A program made the translations under genes and the position numbers. The notes beneath the pieces are model-generated. The model saw nothing but the letters and a program-made list of their open reading frames with translations, ran no database searches and was not told the DNA's origin. This document shows, piece after piece, positions 44,040-54,111 of a DNA stretch of 64,000 nt (within the stretch, counting starts at the first letter, position 1; the number at the start of each line of letters is the position of its first letter). The stretch lies in the NCBI GenBank assembly GCA_001599975.1, contig BCIO01000002.1, positions 992,001 through 1,056,000 on the forward strand, read 5' to 3'. This DNA is from Cystobasidiopsis lactophilus. Lineage: Eukaryota; Basidiomycota; Agaricostilbomycetes; Agaricostilbales; Chionosphaeraceae.

Positions 44040-44674
44040 CGTCGGGCGAAGAGCACCACTTCCCCTTCCAAGGCTTGGGGTAATGATCGGGCCTACCTCT
44101 TGTTTGGGGAATGCAAGTGGGTGCTGTATACGTGCAATGAAAGGCTTTGGAGGCTTATCGAGCTCCAGGATCTGGCGCGATCTCGGTTGGGCCGACCTGG
44201 GCCCACCATTCGCCACCCGCTGGAGCACCTTCTTTCGGACTGCTTAATGAGTGCGCATGAGTACTCTTGACGTGTGGTAAGGTGCATTTGTACCCTCGAC
44301 CGTCAGAAATTGACGCGGCCTTGGTCTGCAGATTTCTTTCCCTCTCGAATTTGCCACCCCCTCAAATGTGCTCTCCGCGAAACGAAGATCAGCAAAGGAA
44401 CACGAACTGACTACGTATAGTAAGGTGCGTTTGGGGTCACGGGAGTCGGAAATTGAAGCGACTCCGCCCGAGCGACGACCGTCCATTTTGTGCATATCAC
44501 TCGCCACCCGCGTTTCCGTTCTCCAAGTGTCCTGCTCAGGCTTTCTTCCTCAGCGAAGGCAAGAGTTACTAGCTGGATGATGTCCTCCAGCTCTTGGTGG
44601 TAGAGCCCGCAGTAAGACACGAGGAGCTTGGCCTCCATCGCCTCCGGCTCTTTGGCGACCGGTGCAAAAAGATA
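44040..44674. other. Intergenic region with a weak repeated motif
   Basis: About 630 bp. Two degenerate blocks near 44277-44320 and 44421-44460 share a GTAAGGTGC-TTTG start and a TC-GAAATTGA core. No gene was recognised. Confidence 0.35.
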
Positions 44675-44780
44675 CGCTCGACCAGAGGCTCGAACTCTGG
44701 ACCCTCAGATGGACTACCGTTGGGAGAGACGACGAATCGCCTCTAACCCTCAGATAAAAGTCTGATGCTCTACCGACTTT
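44675..44780 (-). pseudogene. tRNA-Lys (UUU)-like, intron-bearing, lacking its 5' end
   Basis: On the minus strand, GTCGGTAGAGCATCAGAC is the tRNA-Lys D-loop, D-stem and anticodon-stem sequence, and TTTTA carries anticodon UUU. A stretch of about 44 nt lies directly after position 37, where nuclear tRNA introns always sit. It is followed by ATCTGAGGGTCC, a good T-arm (CAGAG-TTCGAGC-CTCTG) and the 3' acceptor strand GTCGAGC. The matching 5' acceptor strand and GCTC half of the D-stem are absent; upstream DNA is a different sequence shared with 45.0 kb. So it looks like a 5'-truncated gene. An unusual processing scheme is the less likely option. Confidence 0.5.
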
Positions 44781-45050
44781 CGACAGAAAATCGATCAGCA
44801 ATGACCCCAAACAACATGGGAGACTATGTACCTGAGCTAGCCAAGCATTTTGGACTTTCGGGAACTCGGAACGACCGCCGGGCGCTATATGAACGGTTTT
44901 TCATGCGCTGAGCGCTCCAATTGGCGATTTTTTTTTCGATCATTCTCTGTCCCCCTTGCTCCTCATCGCCTCAACCCTCAGATAAAAGGCTGATGCTCTT
45001 CCGACTTTCGACAGAAAATCGATCAGCAATGACCCCAAACAACATGGGAG
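44737..45050. repeat. Duplicated ~86-bp block containing the 5' half of the tRNA-like sequence
   Basis: Copy 1 is 44737-44822 and copy 2 is 44966-45050, same orientation, about 96 percent identical by eye. Each contains the anticodon-stem half of the tRNA-Lys-like sequence followed by the same foreign flank. Copy 2 has no T-arm, so it is only a tRNA-half. Confidence 0.75.
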
Positions 45051-45057
45051 GTCAAAA

Positions 45058-45082
45058 AGCGCCACGCCTGCGGCGTGGCGCT
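45058..45082. other. Perfect GC-rich hairpin (11-bp arms, 3-nt loop)
   Basis: AGCGCCACGCC and GGCGTGGCGCT flank a TGC loop. It lies a few bases beyond the second repeat copy. It could act as a terminator-like or structural element; no gene depends on it visibly. Confidence 0.8.
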
Positions 45083-45359
45083 GTACTCAGCGACTGATGA
45101 TAGAGAAGGGTCACGAGACAGTGCCAAGTTGTATGATGAGCTGGCGTTGGAGGCCTTACAGTAGATGTACTGGAGACCGGCATAAGGCATGGACATGGAC
45201 ATGTCTATTTCGCATTTCAGTATTGCCACCTATATCTCTACGTCCTTAACGCTTACATATCACCCTCGAAAGGCAGTACTCCCAAAGGGAGCAGAAACTG
45301 GCGAGAGGAGCGACCGGCAGGTAATGGATCATCCCCAAGCTGGCCCGCCGTCACCGCTC

Positions 45360-46823
45360 TCAGAGTCGCCCTTGGCCAGCAGAAAACGACGACCCACCGA
45401 ATTCTACCAGCTTGTGCATGGCCTGTCGTCGCTTTAAACCTTTGGCTTCGATCGCGTTGCGCCAGGTTTTGTCGGTGGCAAATTGAGGGACGGCCGCAAT
45501 TACTTGTGCCGTTGCCTGCTTTCACCGTCGATTTCAAATCACCGGCGAGGGCGAGTCAGTGCTCACCTCGTCTAGTTCTTGAGGAATTTCTTGGTAGTGC
45601 AGCAGAAGCGGCGCTCCGATCGCCTCTTGCAGAAATCTAAATAGATCCGAGTCTGGTCGCGGCAAAGGTCAATCTCGAGTGGCGCACACGAGGGACTACC
45701 TTACCAGGCTTACACACAGCAACTTTACATAGATAAGCTTCCACCATCTCCTTTTGGTGCAGCAGCTCGACGAAGGCGCCAACGAGCACTTGGAGGTTTG
45801 CCGAGCCCGCAACCACCAACGCTTCTAGCATCTTGCCTTGTTGGACAAATCTTCCCAGCGCAACTGCTCCCAAAGTCAGTCACAGGAACGATTGGGGTGA
45901 GATGAGGCTTCACCATTGAAATAACTGAGAACAATTAGCACATGGACCTCAACATCCCTGTGGAGGCCACGATAAGCCCAAGGACACCAATCAGGAACAC
46001 GAGCAGGCTTAATGTTGCTGATAAGTCATCTTGGAGCTGTTTAGAGTCCAAAAATCGCCGTATTCGACCACTTTGGCGCCGACCACTTCTTTCGCTTCGG
46101 CAGCGGCGACGAGCGCTTCTCTTAACCCAGGCAGGTACCTGCACAGCTTGAGACACCGAATTCTATCTGTTAAGAAGTCAAGCTCACTCCCGCAGGCCCT
46201 CTGCTGTCTGCACGTTTCGCAAGCTGCCGGAGGCGACCGTCGAATTAGAATAGCTGCCGCTCATCTGCATGTAGAACTCGGGCTGCTTGGCTGGGCTCAG
46301 CGATAGCCGCTTGAGCTTCTTCATGTATTGTGCCATCAAGTCAAAAGTAAAGCGTAGGAGGCTCTGGTCGATGCGAACGAACCAGCATCTCCGCAGCCTC
46401 GGTCGCGCGATCGAGCCAGGACCTCTATTCAGACAGCTGGGAGGCGTTGCCACCAGGTTCTCAGGGGCGTTTCTGAAGCTACAGGTGATATTCGAGCGCG
46501 TGCCAACTCGGGGGACTGCAAACGATTATGCCAAGCCTTCGGCTGCTTTGCGACCGCGCCACCGACAAATGAACATTGAAGTAACCAAACTGTCCCTTTG
46601 TGGCATAGAGAACTTCCAGGAAGATCTTGACGCGGCAGGGTGAACAGAAGAGTTCGAGGCGCGATGGAATTGCATGATTCGAGACCGACAGGAAAGGGCG
46701 GCCCTTGAAAGACGTCGAAACCAGCCACAAAATTACTTAGTACAGACGATATGAGTCACATTCAATCGACGTGCGAAAAGGGCAAGCTCACCCATTCCTT
46801 TTGACGCCACCACGACTGATCAT
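45360..46823 (-). CDS. Uncharacterised multi-exon protein, mostly helical
   Basis: Not recognised. Coding-like exons lie in order on the minus strand. A possible start is MISRGGVKRNG at 46823. Around 46600 two frames compete, one reading RVKIFLEVLYATKGQFGYFN. Then come LRFTFDLMAQYMKKLKRLSL and SPAKQPEFYMQMSGSYSNST near 46300, EALVAAAEAKEVVGAKVVEY near 46100, ALGRFVQQGKMLEALVVAGS and VGAFVELLHQKEMVEAYL near 45780, FLQEAIGAPLLLHYQEIPQE near 45600, and the last exon ATDKTWRNAIEAKGLKRRQA, ending at 45360. The 3' exons are more certain than the 5' ones. The repeated amphipathic helices give no family signature. Confidence 0.42.
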
Positions 46824-47819
46824 GCAAGTCCGAACCCACCCAAGATGCACAGCCTCCAGTGGTTTTCTGCGCTAATCGAAGAGGTTGCAGTCAGCCGCAA
46901 GATCGCAATAAGGTATCGAAAGGTGCAAAACGGGGAAGAAACCAATCAGAAGCCTAACACATCTCTAACATTTCGAACGGCTCGCATGAAGAGACTACAC
47001 AATTTGTCTCGCGAATCCGCTCTTTCCGTCCGCCCGTCAGGCAGATTTCATCTTGTTGGGGAGGGCAAGAGGAAGACCGAGGAAAGAGAGCTAGCTTACA
47101 AAAAAAGAAGGGCGGGAGCACAAAATCCCCAGGAACCTGCATGGAGTGTTTGAATCACAATCAGCATGCGTGCCTCTTTTCAAATGATGCGGATTGGAGA
47201 GAGTTCTCAGACCTGCGCCGTCGTGTGAGCTCATGCTCCGTGCGAGGCAAATGAGAGGAAAGTTGCTCACAAGGCTGAAACTTATAATACGATTGGTTCA
47301 ACACAGATTGAAAATCTCTGAACATTGTATGATTTGGAAATGGTAGCATCATTGAAGGGCGAGGCTCGAAAGCAGGCGGCGGTCGGCGAAGGAAGATTGG
47401 AACAGCGAGACTTGCCTTGAGATCACGAGGCGCGGGTAGCAATGGCCTTCGGAACCAACGGGGCGCCTGGCAAAATATTGAAGCAGTCAGATTGACGTCC
47501 CGCGAAACCGCAACATGTATTGGGGAAGAGGGGTGGGATCAGGTCAAGTGTATTCGCTCCGCATGCAAAACCAGTTCGAGAACGGTTTCGCGTTAGGTGT
47601 TGGATTGTTCGTTCTCTATGAGGTTTTGTCATCGCTTCGGGTAGTCGCGCGAGGTGATCGAGAGGCTATCATCGGGAGACTCACGCTGTCAGTTGTTGGC
47701 GAGCGGACAACAAAATTTTGCCGGCGCAAAAGGGTCCCAGCGTGGAGCGCGTTGCAAATATGGTACAAGGGCAAAATTAGGCATCCTGATTACGGTAGTT
47801 TGGAGCTGAAGATCAAACG
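46824..47819. other. Intergenic region
   Basis: About 1 kb between two minus-strand genes. Open frames exist (for example 47515-47832 plus strand) but overlap the end of the polymerase gene and lack protein character. Nothing else was recognised. Confidence 0.4.
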
Positions 47820-49741
47820 TCAGACGCGTTGAGAACGCAGAGTGAACGACGAACGGATGTAATCGAGGTCGAGGAGTTCGAAGAGGTGTTTCTCACTGGT
47901 GACCAGAGTGTCTTCCGATGTGACGGTGTGAGCTACAATCACTGCTCAGATTACTAAGTGTGCGAGACGAGCGAGAGACCGACTGAGTCCGCCGGAATCG
48001 AATTTGTAACCTTTCCGGTGAGCTTGTCTCCTGATGTCCTTCTCGAATTGGGTGGAGCCAGTCCATCCAACAATGGCAGTGTAATAGTACCTAATTGGGG
48101 TGACAATCAGGTCGACTCGGCGGTGAATCTGCTCCAGGTGGCCGCGGCGTGGTGGGCGGAAAACAGACAGACACTTGTCGAGGGTGTCCATGCGGCTGGC
48201 GCCAAAGTTTTGGGCTCCTTGGGGCTTTTTGGACCAGGCATATGCCGAGAAAATCTGACGGACGATAATCCCTGGAGGACGCGAACTGAGATCGCGCGGC
48301 AAGGGCTCAGAATTGCAGCACACACCGTCTTTCTCCAAACGATCCACCAATTTGTCCAGCAGATTCTTCTCGAGACCAGCCTTGGGATGGGTGATGACGA
48401 TGTCCACATCGTTGGAAGCCGGCTTTCCCCTCCGGTACCTGCGGTCTGCATCAGTCAACGGCAAGCAGAACCTAGTCTCGGCACATTTACCCTCCTGTGA
48501 TGGTATAAACGCAGCCCGGAACAATCTCTTCCAAGTACTCTGCCACGAGTAGGCCAAGCTCCTCCACTTGGATTCGCGGGATGGGTTGGTTAAAGTCGGC
48601 GATCCAATCTGTGTCGAATCGCTCCACCGTGTCAAGCGTGATACCCTGATCATGTAGCTGGCGAGCCGTTTTGGCACCAACGCCATGGATGTCTTGCAGC
48701 TCGGTGAGCTTCCGGAAGTCCTCGCTTTCTCGATATCGGTTGCCCTTGGTCGTGCTGCCTGTTTCCAAAAACTGTTTGATCTATACGAACGACCTCTGGT
48801 CAGCACTTCGACTGACTTAATCTAGAATGACATGCTTACTGTGGGAACAATACTGGTGCCGACCCCGTCAAAGTCAACAAGCTTTGTTTTCTTGTCGATC
48901 CGCCAAGGGTAGGCTTTGATTGATGAGATGGCCCTTTGGTATGCGTCAGCGCGCTGCTCATCTCCATCCAAAGTCTTGCTTCCTCGCTTGATAACAGCAA
49001 GCTCTCGTACTAGGTCGTCGTTGATGCAGACCAGCGGCGACCACCGTTTGCAAGCCAGGTCTTCGCGGCGATAACGCGCTTGTAACTCGGACTGGCTCAG
49101 CTGAACCAGCGGCTCCTGGTCTGTTGCTTTTGCCCTAGGGATCCAGCTGGGAAAGTCGGCGGGCTTAGGCTGGGTTGCCACCTCGGGAGTGCTCATGCCA
49201 AGCTTGTACTCCTCGATCGGACACTGAGAGCCGGCCTTGATAGAATTCTCCACCCATTCGACCTGCAAAGGGCACTCAAGAATGGTCTTTTTGGGCCCAG
49301 AAAAGCGCCTCACTCGCACAAACTTCTTCCCTGCCCATTCCCTCTCGTCCAGGTATCGTGCCATCCTCGTACGGCCCCGCAGCCGAGTCACTAGCACGGT
49401 GGCCGCTTTAGAGTCCAGTGTAATGCTTCCGCCGTGCCCGCGGACCTGGGCAAGTGTCAGCTCGATGGGCAAAAGTGGAGCTGCAACGTCACCCACAGCG
49501 CTCTGCAGGAACTCGAGCTCTCCATCTTCGAGCTTTTCTGTTGATTACAATAACATAAGTAGAGCACAGCACTAGCATGAAGCCATCGCATACGGTCAAC
49601 AATATGCACAGACAGGCGGGAGTCGAAGATCGGTTGCTTCAAGGCCTTAGACGGGCGCGCACTCAGGCCGAAGGAGCTCGAGGAGGATGAAGACGATGAG
49701 ATTGGAGCGGGTGCAGGTCGCTTCATGGCAGCCTTTGCCAA
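47820..49741 (-). CDS. Family-X DNA polymerase (Pol4 / Pol lambda type)
   Basis: Gap-filling polymerase for non-homologous end joining and base-excision repair, nuclear. The N-terminus starts MAKAAMKRPAP (49741) with a poly-Ser stretch, followed by a BRCT domain (VGDVAAPLLPIELTLAQVRG, AATVLVTRLRGRTRMARYLD, LQVEWVENSIKAGSQCPIEE). The 8-kDa domain follows (EQRADAYQRAISSIKAYPWR), then the helix-hairpin-helix LQDIHGVGAKTARQLHDQGI. The catalytic palm has YRRGKPASNDVDIVITHPKA, whose D-x-D binds metals, and RRVDLIVTPIRYYYTAIVGW with the third Asp. The thumb shows KGYKFDSGGLSRSLA, and after an intron HLFELLDLDYIRSS, ending at 47820. All three catalytic Asp are present, so it should be active. Confidence 0.92.
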
Positions 49742-50070
49742 AGCCTCGCGGGCCTCATGCGGGCAGCGTCGTGGCTCGCGGAAAACAACGCCATTTTGTG
49801 GAAATTGGTGGCGTTCGGCCGATTTGTGGTGTCGTGGTCCTCAGCGGGTTCACCCTCCGCCGTGGCCTGAGTTTCATGGGAAAGGCCCGGAAGCTCGAAA
49901 GAAGGCCATCGTAGCTACAAAGCCCGGAAAAGCCTTGGTGAGATGGGGCGATGGTGGGCGAACGTGTAACATTACGGGGTACACTTGCATAAAGACGCAT
50001 TACAAGGCAACAAGCAAAGAAGCCCATGCACGCTGCTCTTTGGCATACGACTTGAGCGGGACGTCCTGAT
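49742..50070. other. Intergenic region
   Basis: About 330 bp upstream of the polymerase gene and downstream of a minus-strand membrane-protein gene. Nothing recognisable. Confidence 0.4.
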
Positions 50071-50826
50071 CTATTTGGCCAGGCCCTCCTTTTCCTGGAC
50101 AAGACATTAATCAGATGGGAGTCCTTCCTCATCAGTAAAGAAGACGTACTCAGTCTCGAATACCGTACTGACGTGCAAATCAGAGTCACGAGTGTGCAGA
50201 CCCCAGCAGCGCCACCAAATGCCCAAGAGGTCCACCACGCCGTTCGAATTGCTTCGGCATTGGGTGAGGCTGAAATCACGCTGCCATAATCATGTCGTAC
50301 GATAGATCCCGTGTCAGAGGGTGTGAGGAGGAAAAACACCCAAAGAGGCGCGTTGAGGCAGAAGATGCATATGGAGAGGATAAGTTTGGCGGTGGGTCGA
50401 CCCTGATGCATCCGGTAATGGGAGAAGCTGCATACTGTGCCACAAATGCACCATATAGACAGCAAGAGGAGAGCCATGGCCGTTGGAACATATATTTGAG
50501 CTTCAGTGGGGTGCAAGTCGTGCCGGTCGCAAGGGACGGTCGGATCCTCGCATCGATTGTGGCTGTTCACCGCTTGAGCTATTACCTCTCATGGAGTCAC
50601 GGGTTGCGTAGACTGACACATAGTCGTAATTCTGGCCCAGATCCACCAGGATGGCGACGAAGCACCCCAGGGCCAAGGCGGCTAAAAGGCCATAGGCCAC
50701 CCAAAGTGCACGTTGGAGGTGGCAGTTCATTGTGTAGGCAACTGTTATTTGATGAAAGGCAAGAGCAGCAGACACTGTGAGGAGGCCAAGGCTGTCGGGG
50801 CGGTGTTCTCGACGTGACCTTGCCAA
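50071..50826 (-). CDS. Small multi-pass membrane protein, unknown
   Basis: Not recognised. Exon 1 starts MARSRREHRPDSLGLLTVSA (50826) and holds two hydrophobic helices (ALAFHQITVAY and RALWVAYGLLAALALGCFVA), ending near DSMR. A further exon gives AQIYVPTAMALLLLSIWCIC, KLILSICIFCLNAPLWVFFL and WWTSWAFGGAAGVCTLVTLI, three more membrane spans. A last short exon reached by a GTACGT donor gives a C-terminus of about EKEGLAK with a stop at 50071; read-through of that intron would give a longer basic tail. Five spans and a short tail resemble fungal proteins of unknown function. It is divergent from the GNAT gene with 231 bp between starts. Confidence 0.55.
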
Positions 50827-51057
50827 CGTGAGAATGCGTTAGCCTCCACCTGATGGCTTGGCAATCTTTTAGGGGTTCCCCCTCAGCATCAAAGCACTTC
50901 ATCCTGGCACAATGTCGGCTGTCCTTGGTCAAAACACCTTTCACGCCGGAGTGGCGGCGGCAAAACTGAGGAGCCGAAAACACCTTCCTTTTGTTCTGCT
51001 TCTCGAGCACGGAACCGCCATGGCTTGCTCCAAGCCTGTCAAAAGTGTTCAAGGTGT

Positions 51058-53074
51058 ATGTCGCTATCACCCGGCGACGCCGCCTTCACCAAATGCCTTG
51101 ATGGAAATCTCAAATTGCGCTGGTCCTCCTCGAGCGATCAGGCCGGCCTAGCATTGGTTGGCGCTTTGGCGTATGGAGATCAAGAAGGCGCAGAAGACGA
51201 CTATGCTGTTCGATCGTGCGAAAGAATGGCCATTGTGAGTGATCTGCAAGGGTTGAAGCGGCAAGTCATGCACGGAGCTGAAGCGGCATGACCAGGACGC
51301 CTATCCCACGGGAAGCTCGTATGCCCATTTCTTTCTCACATTCGTCATCAACTATTAAGTCTGAATACAAAACAGTACGGCTTGGGCGATCTGTGTCGAA
51401 ATGGGCGAGCCTGGCTCCTTTGCTCCCTCCCCCAATACGAAGGACTCGCCGTATGTCGCCCAAATCCGAGCCGCCGCCCAAGCTGCACCGGAACGAGTGG
51501 TGGCTGTCATCCTGCTGAACCAACACCAATGGATCTTCGAGTCTGACGCTTCAGCTGTCACCGCCGGCAGGATAGAGCTTTCAGCATGCCAGAAGCGATT
51601 TCGTGGAAGAGCAGGTCTAATGAGTGGTCTGTTTGAGATGGTGCATGCGTGAGTCATTTGATTTATATGCAGCCCCATTCGGCTCTGAAAACCGACCCTT
51701 TCTAGGCGGAGCGCTCAGCGTGGAGACGTCCTCATAGGTGTAAACGGCATCCCGGCCTACTGTGAGTTGGTCCATTGTCACAAACTGTACCTCTATGGTG
51801 CTGATAGTAGAGCTCGCTAGACAAGAAAAAGGGGTACGAGTACGGCGTGGAATTTGGGAAGGGCATGATCACTCAATTTGGCGATCTGCCCTTGGCGTCC
51901 GAAGACCTGCCGAAGCTCTTCAGCCCACACTCGCCGAGCCGCAGCTCGCCTTCAGCAAGCACCAAAGACGTGCCTTCCGAATACTCATTACGGCCGGCAG
52001 AGCCTCGAGATGCAGAGCGACTGCTACACTTGCACGAGCTGCCTCGGTCTTCCTCGAGCCAGTGGGTGGCATATTTGCCAGACGAACTGGACAGCTACGC
52101 CAAGTGGCTGGCTGGTGCTCGGTGGCCACCGTTCAGCGATCCAGCTACGTCTCACCACCTCGACCTCCCGATGCGAGAGCCAGTGACGGTGTTGGAGGAG
52201 ACAAGAGGGCAAGAGAAGAAGATTGTAGCCGCCATGGTCATCCACCCTTCACGCAACCAGCGGCAAATTGTCGCCTCCAGGATTCTGTTCGACACCGAAG
52301 CCGATCTGGCCGTCACTACGCGAGAGCTCGTCTTGCGAACAGTCCAAGCAGTATTAATCTTCTGGCGTACTGTTGCCTCTCAAAACAAGTCGGAACCATC
52401 GCCAATCACTGGGACGCTGAGCTCGGAGCCCAGCTCAATGCTCTGGTTCTTGCCCAGAAATCACCCTGTGGCATTGCATTTGGTTGGGCAAGGGCTAGCG
52501 ACACCGATAGTTCAAGAAAGCTTGGTGTTCCGTGAGGACTGGTGCGTGCTGTCGAGTCTTCGCGACTGCAGTCGTCGGTGCTCACCAGGAACAAATCAGG
52601 TCCATCCGAATTCCCAGCATGGCCATCTTTCTTCAAGGCATCCAAGACGCTCTTGATGCCCGTCTACGGCTCTCAAAGCCTGTGTTGGGCTCCTCGTTCA
52701 AAATCAACGTCCGCCTCGGCTGCTATGACCTGGCATATGAAGGCGTCGACATCAGCATTCGGAACTGCCAAATCGAGACCATCGCCAGAAAACGCTGGGA
52801 AGGCGAGCATTTGGACAGGGGCTTTCACGGTTTCGGGACAGCGGAGGGCATCAACATCCTTGGAACCTACGCGAGCCTGGTGGCGCTCCTCATGGGCTAC
52901 AAGTCCCGCCTCGAGGTGTGTGCTGCTTCATTGGTATGCGACAAGCTTCTCATTCTGGGCCATTTCTGCAAGATCTCTGCTGCCTACCCGGACTTCCAGC
53001 TGGCCCGAGAGGTGGTGGTCGTCACCGATGTGCTCTTCCCCAAGAACCACCCGTGCTTCCCTGCCTACCTCTAG
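51058..53074 (+). CDS. GNAT N-acetyltransferase with Eis-like C-terminal domain
   Basis: Acetyl-CoA-dependent acetyltransferase with a tandem-domain layout. Exon 1 is MSLSPGDAAFTKCLDGNLKL, then ALVGALAYGDQEGAEDDYAV. The next exon carries a GNAT fold with the acetyl-CoA loop RFRGRAGLMSGLFEMVHARS and AQRGDVLIGVNGIPAY. An intron then leads to GYEYGVEFGKGMITQFGDLP. A second GNAT-like segment begins EYSLRPAEPRDAERLLHLHE. A 58-nt intron near 52540-52597 restores EDWSIRIPSMAIFLQGIQDA. The C-terminal part (GTAEGINILGTYASLVALLM, then ISAAYPDFQLAREVVVVTDV and LFPKNHPCFPAYL) matches the end of bacterial Eis-type proteins, where a sterol-carrier-like domain follows two GNAT domains. Phases agree at each proposed intron. 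Substrate unknown; the bacterial-like architecture may reflect transfer or shared ancestry. Confidence 0.75.
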
Positions 53075-53196
53075 AGCTTGTTCTTGTACTGTACATTCAT
53101 GGTAGCACTTTGTCAAGTCACGCCACCCGGCCCAAAATTGCATGTCGAGCCGCTCGAGTTTTCTTGCACCCGCACCACCCTTGTTTTTTGAGCGCA

Positions 53197-54074
53197 ATGG
53201 TGGACCCGCGCGACAACAACTCGTCCTACACCCGCCCGTCAACGTCCAGCACGTACAGAAGGCGGTCGAGGTCCAGATCGCCGCCTGCCCGCCGGGATAG
53301 GGACCGTCGGGACAGGTCGAGGTCGCCACGGAGGGAGAGGGAGGAGCGAGGGTCGGGCAGCGTGGCGGGCGCGAGCGGGGCACAGCGCAGCCGGGCAGGG
53401 AGGAACGAGTTTGGAGAGCGCTACTCTGACCTGGACCGGGACAGAGACCAGAGGGACCGGAGAGGCGGCGACAAGGACAGGGAGCGAGAGCGAGACCGGC
53501 CATCCTCGTCGAGGGCGCCGCCACCGCCGCAGCCGTCTGGTGGCTCCGTCAAACCGGCAGCGTCCGTCGATGCAGCACCAGCAGCGCCAGCACCTATGGC
53601 CTCGTCCCTGGCCATGATTGAAGTCATCGCCAACGACCGTTTGGGCGGCAAAGGTGAGGCCTGGCTTTCTCCACTTCACTTACGTCGTCAATTGCTCACT
53701 GCTCTCTGTTTCATCAGTGCGAGTTAAATGCAGCCCGGACGACACAGTGGGTGACCTGAAGAAGCTCATCGCTGCCCAGAAGGGTACTAAGGCCGAGAAG
53801 GTGGGTTCGCTCGCGTCTTCCTGCTGGACAACATTTCATCTCCCGTGTTCTCGCAGATTGTGCTTAAGAAATGGTACACAATGTGAGCCTTCCCATCCTT
53901 AGACAGCGCGAAGGGACAATGAGGGCTGACACTCTTGGTATCTACTCACAGCTTCAAAGACCACATCAAGCTGTCGGACTATGAGATCCGTGCGCTGCCG
54001 CTCGCTCTTTTGTTGCCAACCCATGCTAATCCTTTGCTATGACAGATAACGGGATGAGCTTGGAGATGAACTAA
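53197..54074 (+). CDS. HUB1: Hub1/UBL5 ubiquitin-like splicing modifier with RS-rich extension
   Basis: The C-terminal 70 residues are Hub1: [13 protein letters not shown], then [40 protein letters not shown] and HNGMSLEMN, split over five exons (introns after 53654, 53800, 53884 and 53987). Hub1 binds HIND peptides in Snu66 and tunes splice-site choice. Upstream and in frame is about 135 residues from [20 protein letters not shown], containing [20 protein letters not shown], more RS/RD repeats and a Pro/Ala linker. Normal Hub1 is only 73 residues, so an internal Met ([10 protein letters not shown], near 53596) could give the short form. The usual C-terminal double Tyr is missing. The stop lies 38 bp from the convergent MFS 2 stop. 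Confidence 0.87.
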
Positions 54075-54111
54075 AGGAAGGCCTGGCAACAGCAATATGG
54101 AATGGCGAAAA

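Noticed and set aside
44277-44540. Two similar GTAAGGTGC-containing blocks as a repeat family
   Set aside because: Similarity is limited to a few short patches and could be chance; recorded only as a weak motif.
46287-46643. Plus-strand gene of 118 codons
   Set aside because: It lies opposite minus-strand exons with better helical character and ordered splice sites; taken as a shadow frame.
47515-47832. Small plus-strand gene downstream of the DNA polymerase
   Set aside because: It overlaps the polymerase stop, starts in non-coding-looking sequence and has no homologous motif.
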